This document shows, piece after piece, positions 31,004-31,319 of a stretch of 31,319 bases of DNA; within the stretch, counting starts at the first letter, position 1, and each line of letters opens with the position of its first letter. The notes beneath the pieces were generated by a model. The model had not been told where the DNA came from. It worked only from the letters and a program-made list of their open reading frames with translations, and ran no database searches. Source of the stretch: UBA9653 sp014859835 (lineage in GTDB: Archaea; Thermoplasmatota; Thermoplasmata; UBA10834); assembly GCA_014859835.1 (NCBI GenBank), contig JACZKW010000077.1, positions 1 to 31,319 on the forward strand, given 5' to 3'. Position numbers and translations under genes: made by a program.

Positions 31004-31319
31004 ATTATCCCTCCAAAAAGAAATGCTATCAATGCAACTAGCATGGCCAACTTGGCCACCTTCTGCCCTCTTTTTGGGTCGGCGAAATGAATCATCGCGC
31101 AATATATAAAGATTGCATCCGAAACCAGCACAATCGGCACATAGTATATCGATAGGAGTTCCTGCATATAGGGAACTGGACTAAGTATCACAGCACCGAC
31201 GAACGACAATGAAGCTACAAATCCCGCATTCCTAGTCCCTATTCTCATCGGCAGGGTGAGTCGAATCCCTTTGTCTCCCTCGACATCCTGAATATCTTTT
31301 ACGATCTCTCTGCCAAGGG
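31000..31319 (-). CDS. ubiA: UbiA-family prenyltransferase, probably DGGGP synthase; 5' part outside window
   Basis: This is the C-terminal ~105 residues of a UbiA-type membrane prenyltransferase. It shows the second Asp-rich motif, REIVKDIQDVEGDKG, then LTLPMRIGTRNAG, followed by three hydrophobic segments. Its position directly upstream of GGGP synthase suggests digeranylgeranylglyceryl phosphate synthase, which adds the second isoprenoid chain to GGGP in the membrane. The frame runs off the window end, so the first Asp-rich motif and the start are unseen. Its TGA overlaps the proposed CTG start of GGGP synthase. Another UbiA specificity remains possible, but the pairing makes the lipid role likely. 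Confidence 0.85.
   Translation of the reverse strand, partial: LGREIVKDIQDVEGDKGIRLTLPMRIGTRNAGFVASLSFVGAVILSPVPYMQELLSIYYVPIVLVSDAIFIYCAMIHFADPKRGQKVAKLAMLVALIAFLFGGII

Noticed and set aside
1..31319. CRISPR arrays, insertion sequences, prophage or integration sites
   Set aside because: No regularly spaced repeats, transposase, integrase or terminal inverted repeats were seen, and the tRNA-Leu is not followed by an integrase or a repeated tRNA end.

Overview
The window is archaeal chromosome. The evidence is a geranylgeranylglyceryl-phosphate (GGGP) synthase gene next to a UbiA-family DGGGP synthase, a tRNA-Leu(UAA) with a canonical bulge-helix-bulge intron, BRE/TATA-type promoters with short leaders, and a KaiC-like/HTH pair. 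GC content looks moderately high. Lineage cannot be fixed from the sequence alone. A member of Thermoplasmatota or a related mesophilic anaerobic lineage is my best guess, and it is inference.

Positions 1-12853 form a one-carbon/acetate island. A 5'-truncated formate dehydrogenase catalytic subunit converges on a minus-strand pair: a beta-class carbonic anhydrase and an OFA-family (oxalate/formate-type) MFS carrier. An AMP-forming acetyl-CoA synthetase and folD follow on the same strand. On the plus strand are formate-THF ligase (fhs) and a tightly overlapping five-gene operon: hdrA-like 1, hdrA-like 2, mvhD-like, metV, metF. Together fdh, fhs, folD and metVF give the complete tetrahydrofolate methyl branch of the Wood-Ljungdahl pathway. 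This is the bacterial-type version; most archaea use methanopterin. The operon resembles the acetogen MetFV-HdrABC-MvhD methylene-THF reductase but lacks hdrB and hdrC. Its HdrA function is split over two complementary flavoproteins. This is the most interesting system in the window.

Positions 12891-19258 carry two tandem DUF885 metallopeptidase-like genes, a second MFS carrier and purH. PurH uses 10-formyl-THF, which fits the folate chemistry upstream.

Positions 19490-24987 are mixed: a two-domain KaiC/GvpD-like ATPase with an HTH partner, a small OB-fold/zinc-ribbon protein, a tandem-ACT protein, a zinc-ribbon protein, a COG2403/cyclic-2,3-diphosphoglycerate-synthase-type P-loop protein, and the intron-containing tRNA-Leu.

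Positions 25009-31319 hold an M20 peptidase, a serine beta-lactamase-like hydrolase, a multi-PAS histidine kinase with a damaged-looking N-terminus, a 49-residue zinc ribbon, and the ether-lipid pair. GGGP synthase there appears to start at a CTG codon with a strong Shine-Dalgarno sequence. No CRISPR array, IS element, phage gene or rRNA was seen.
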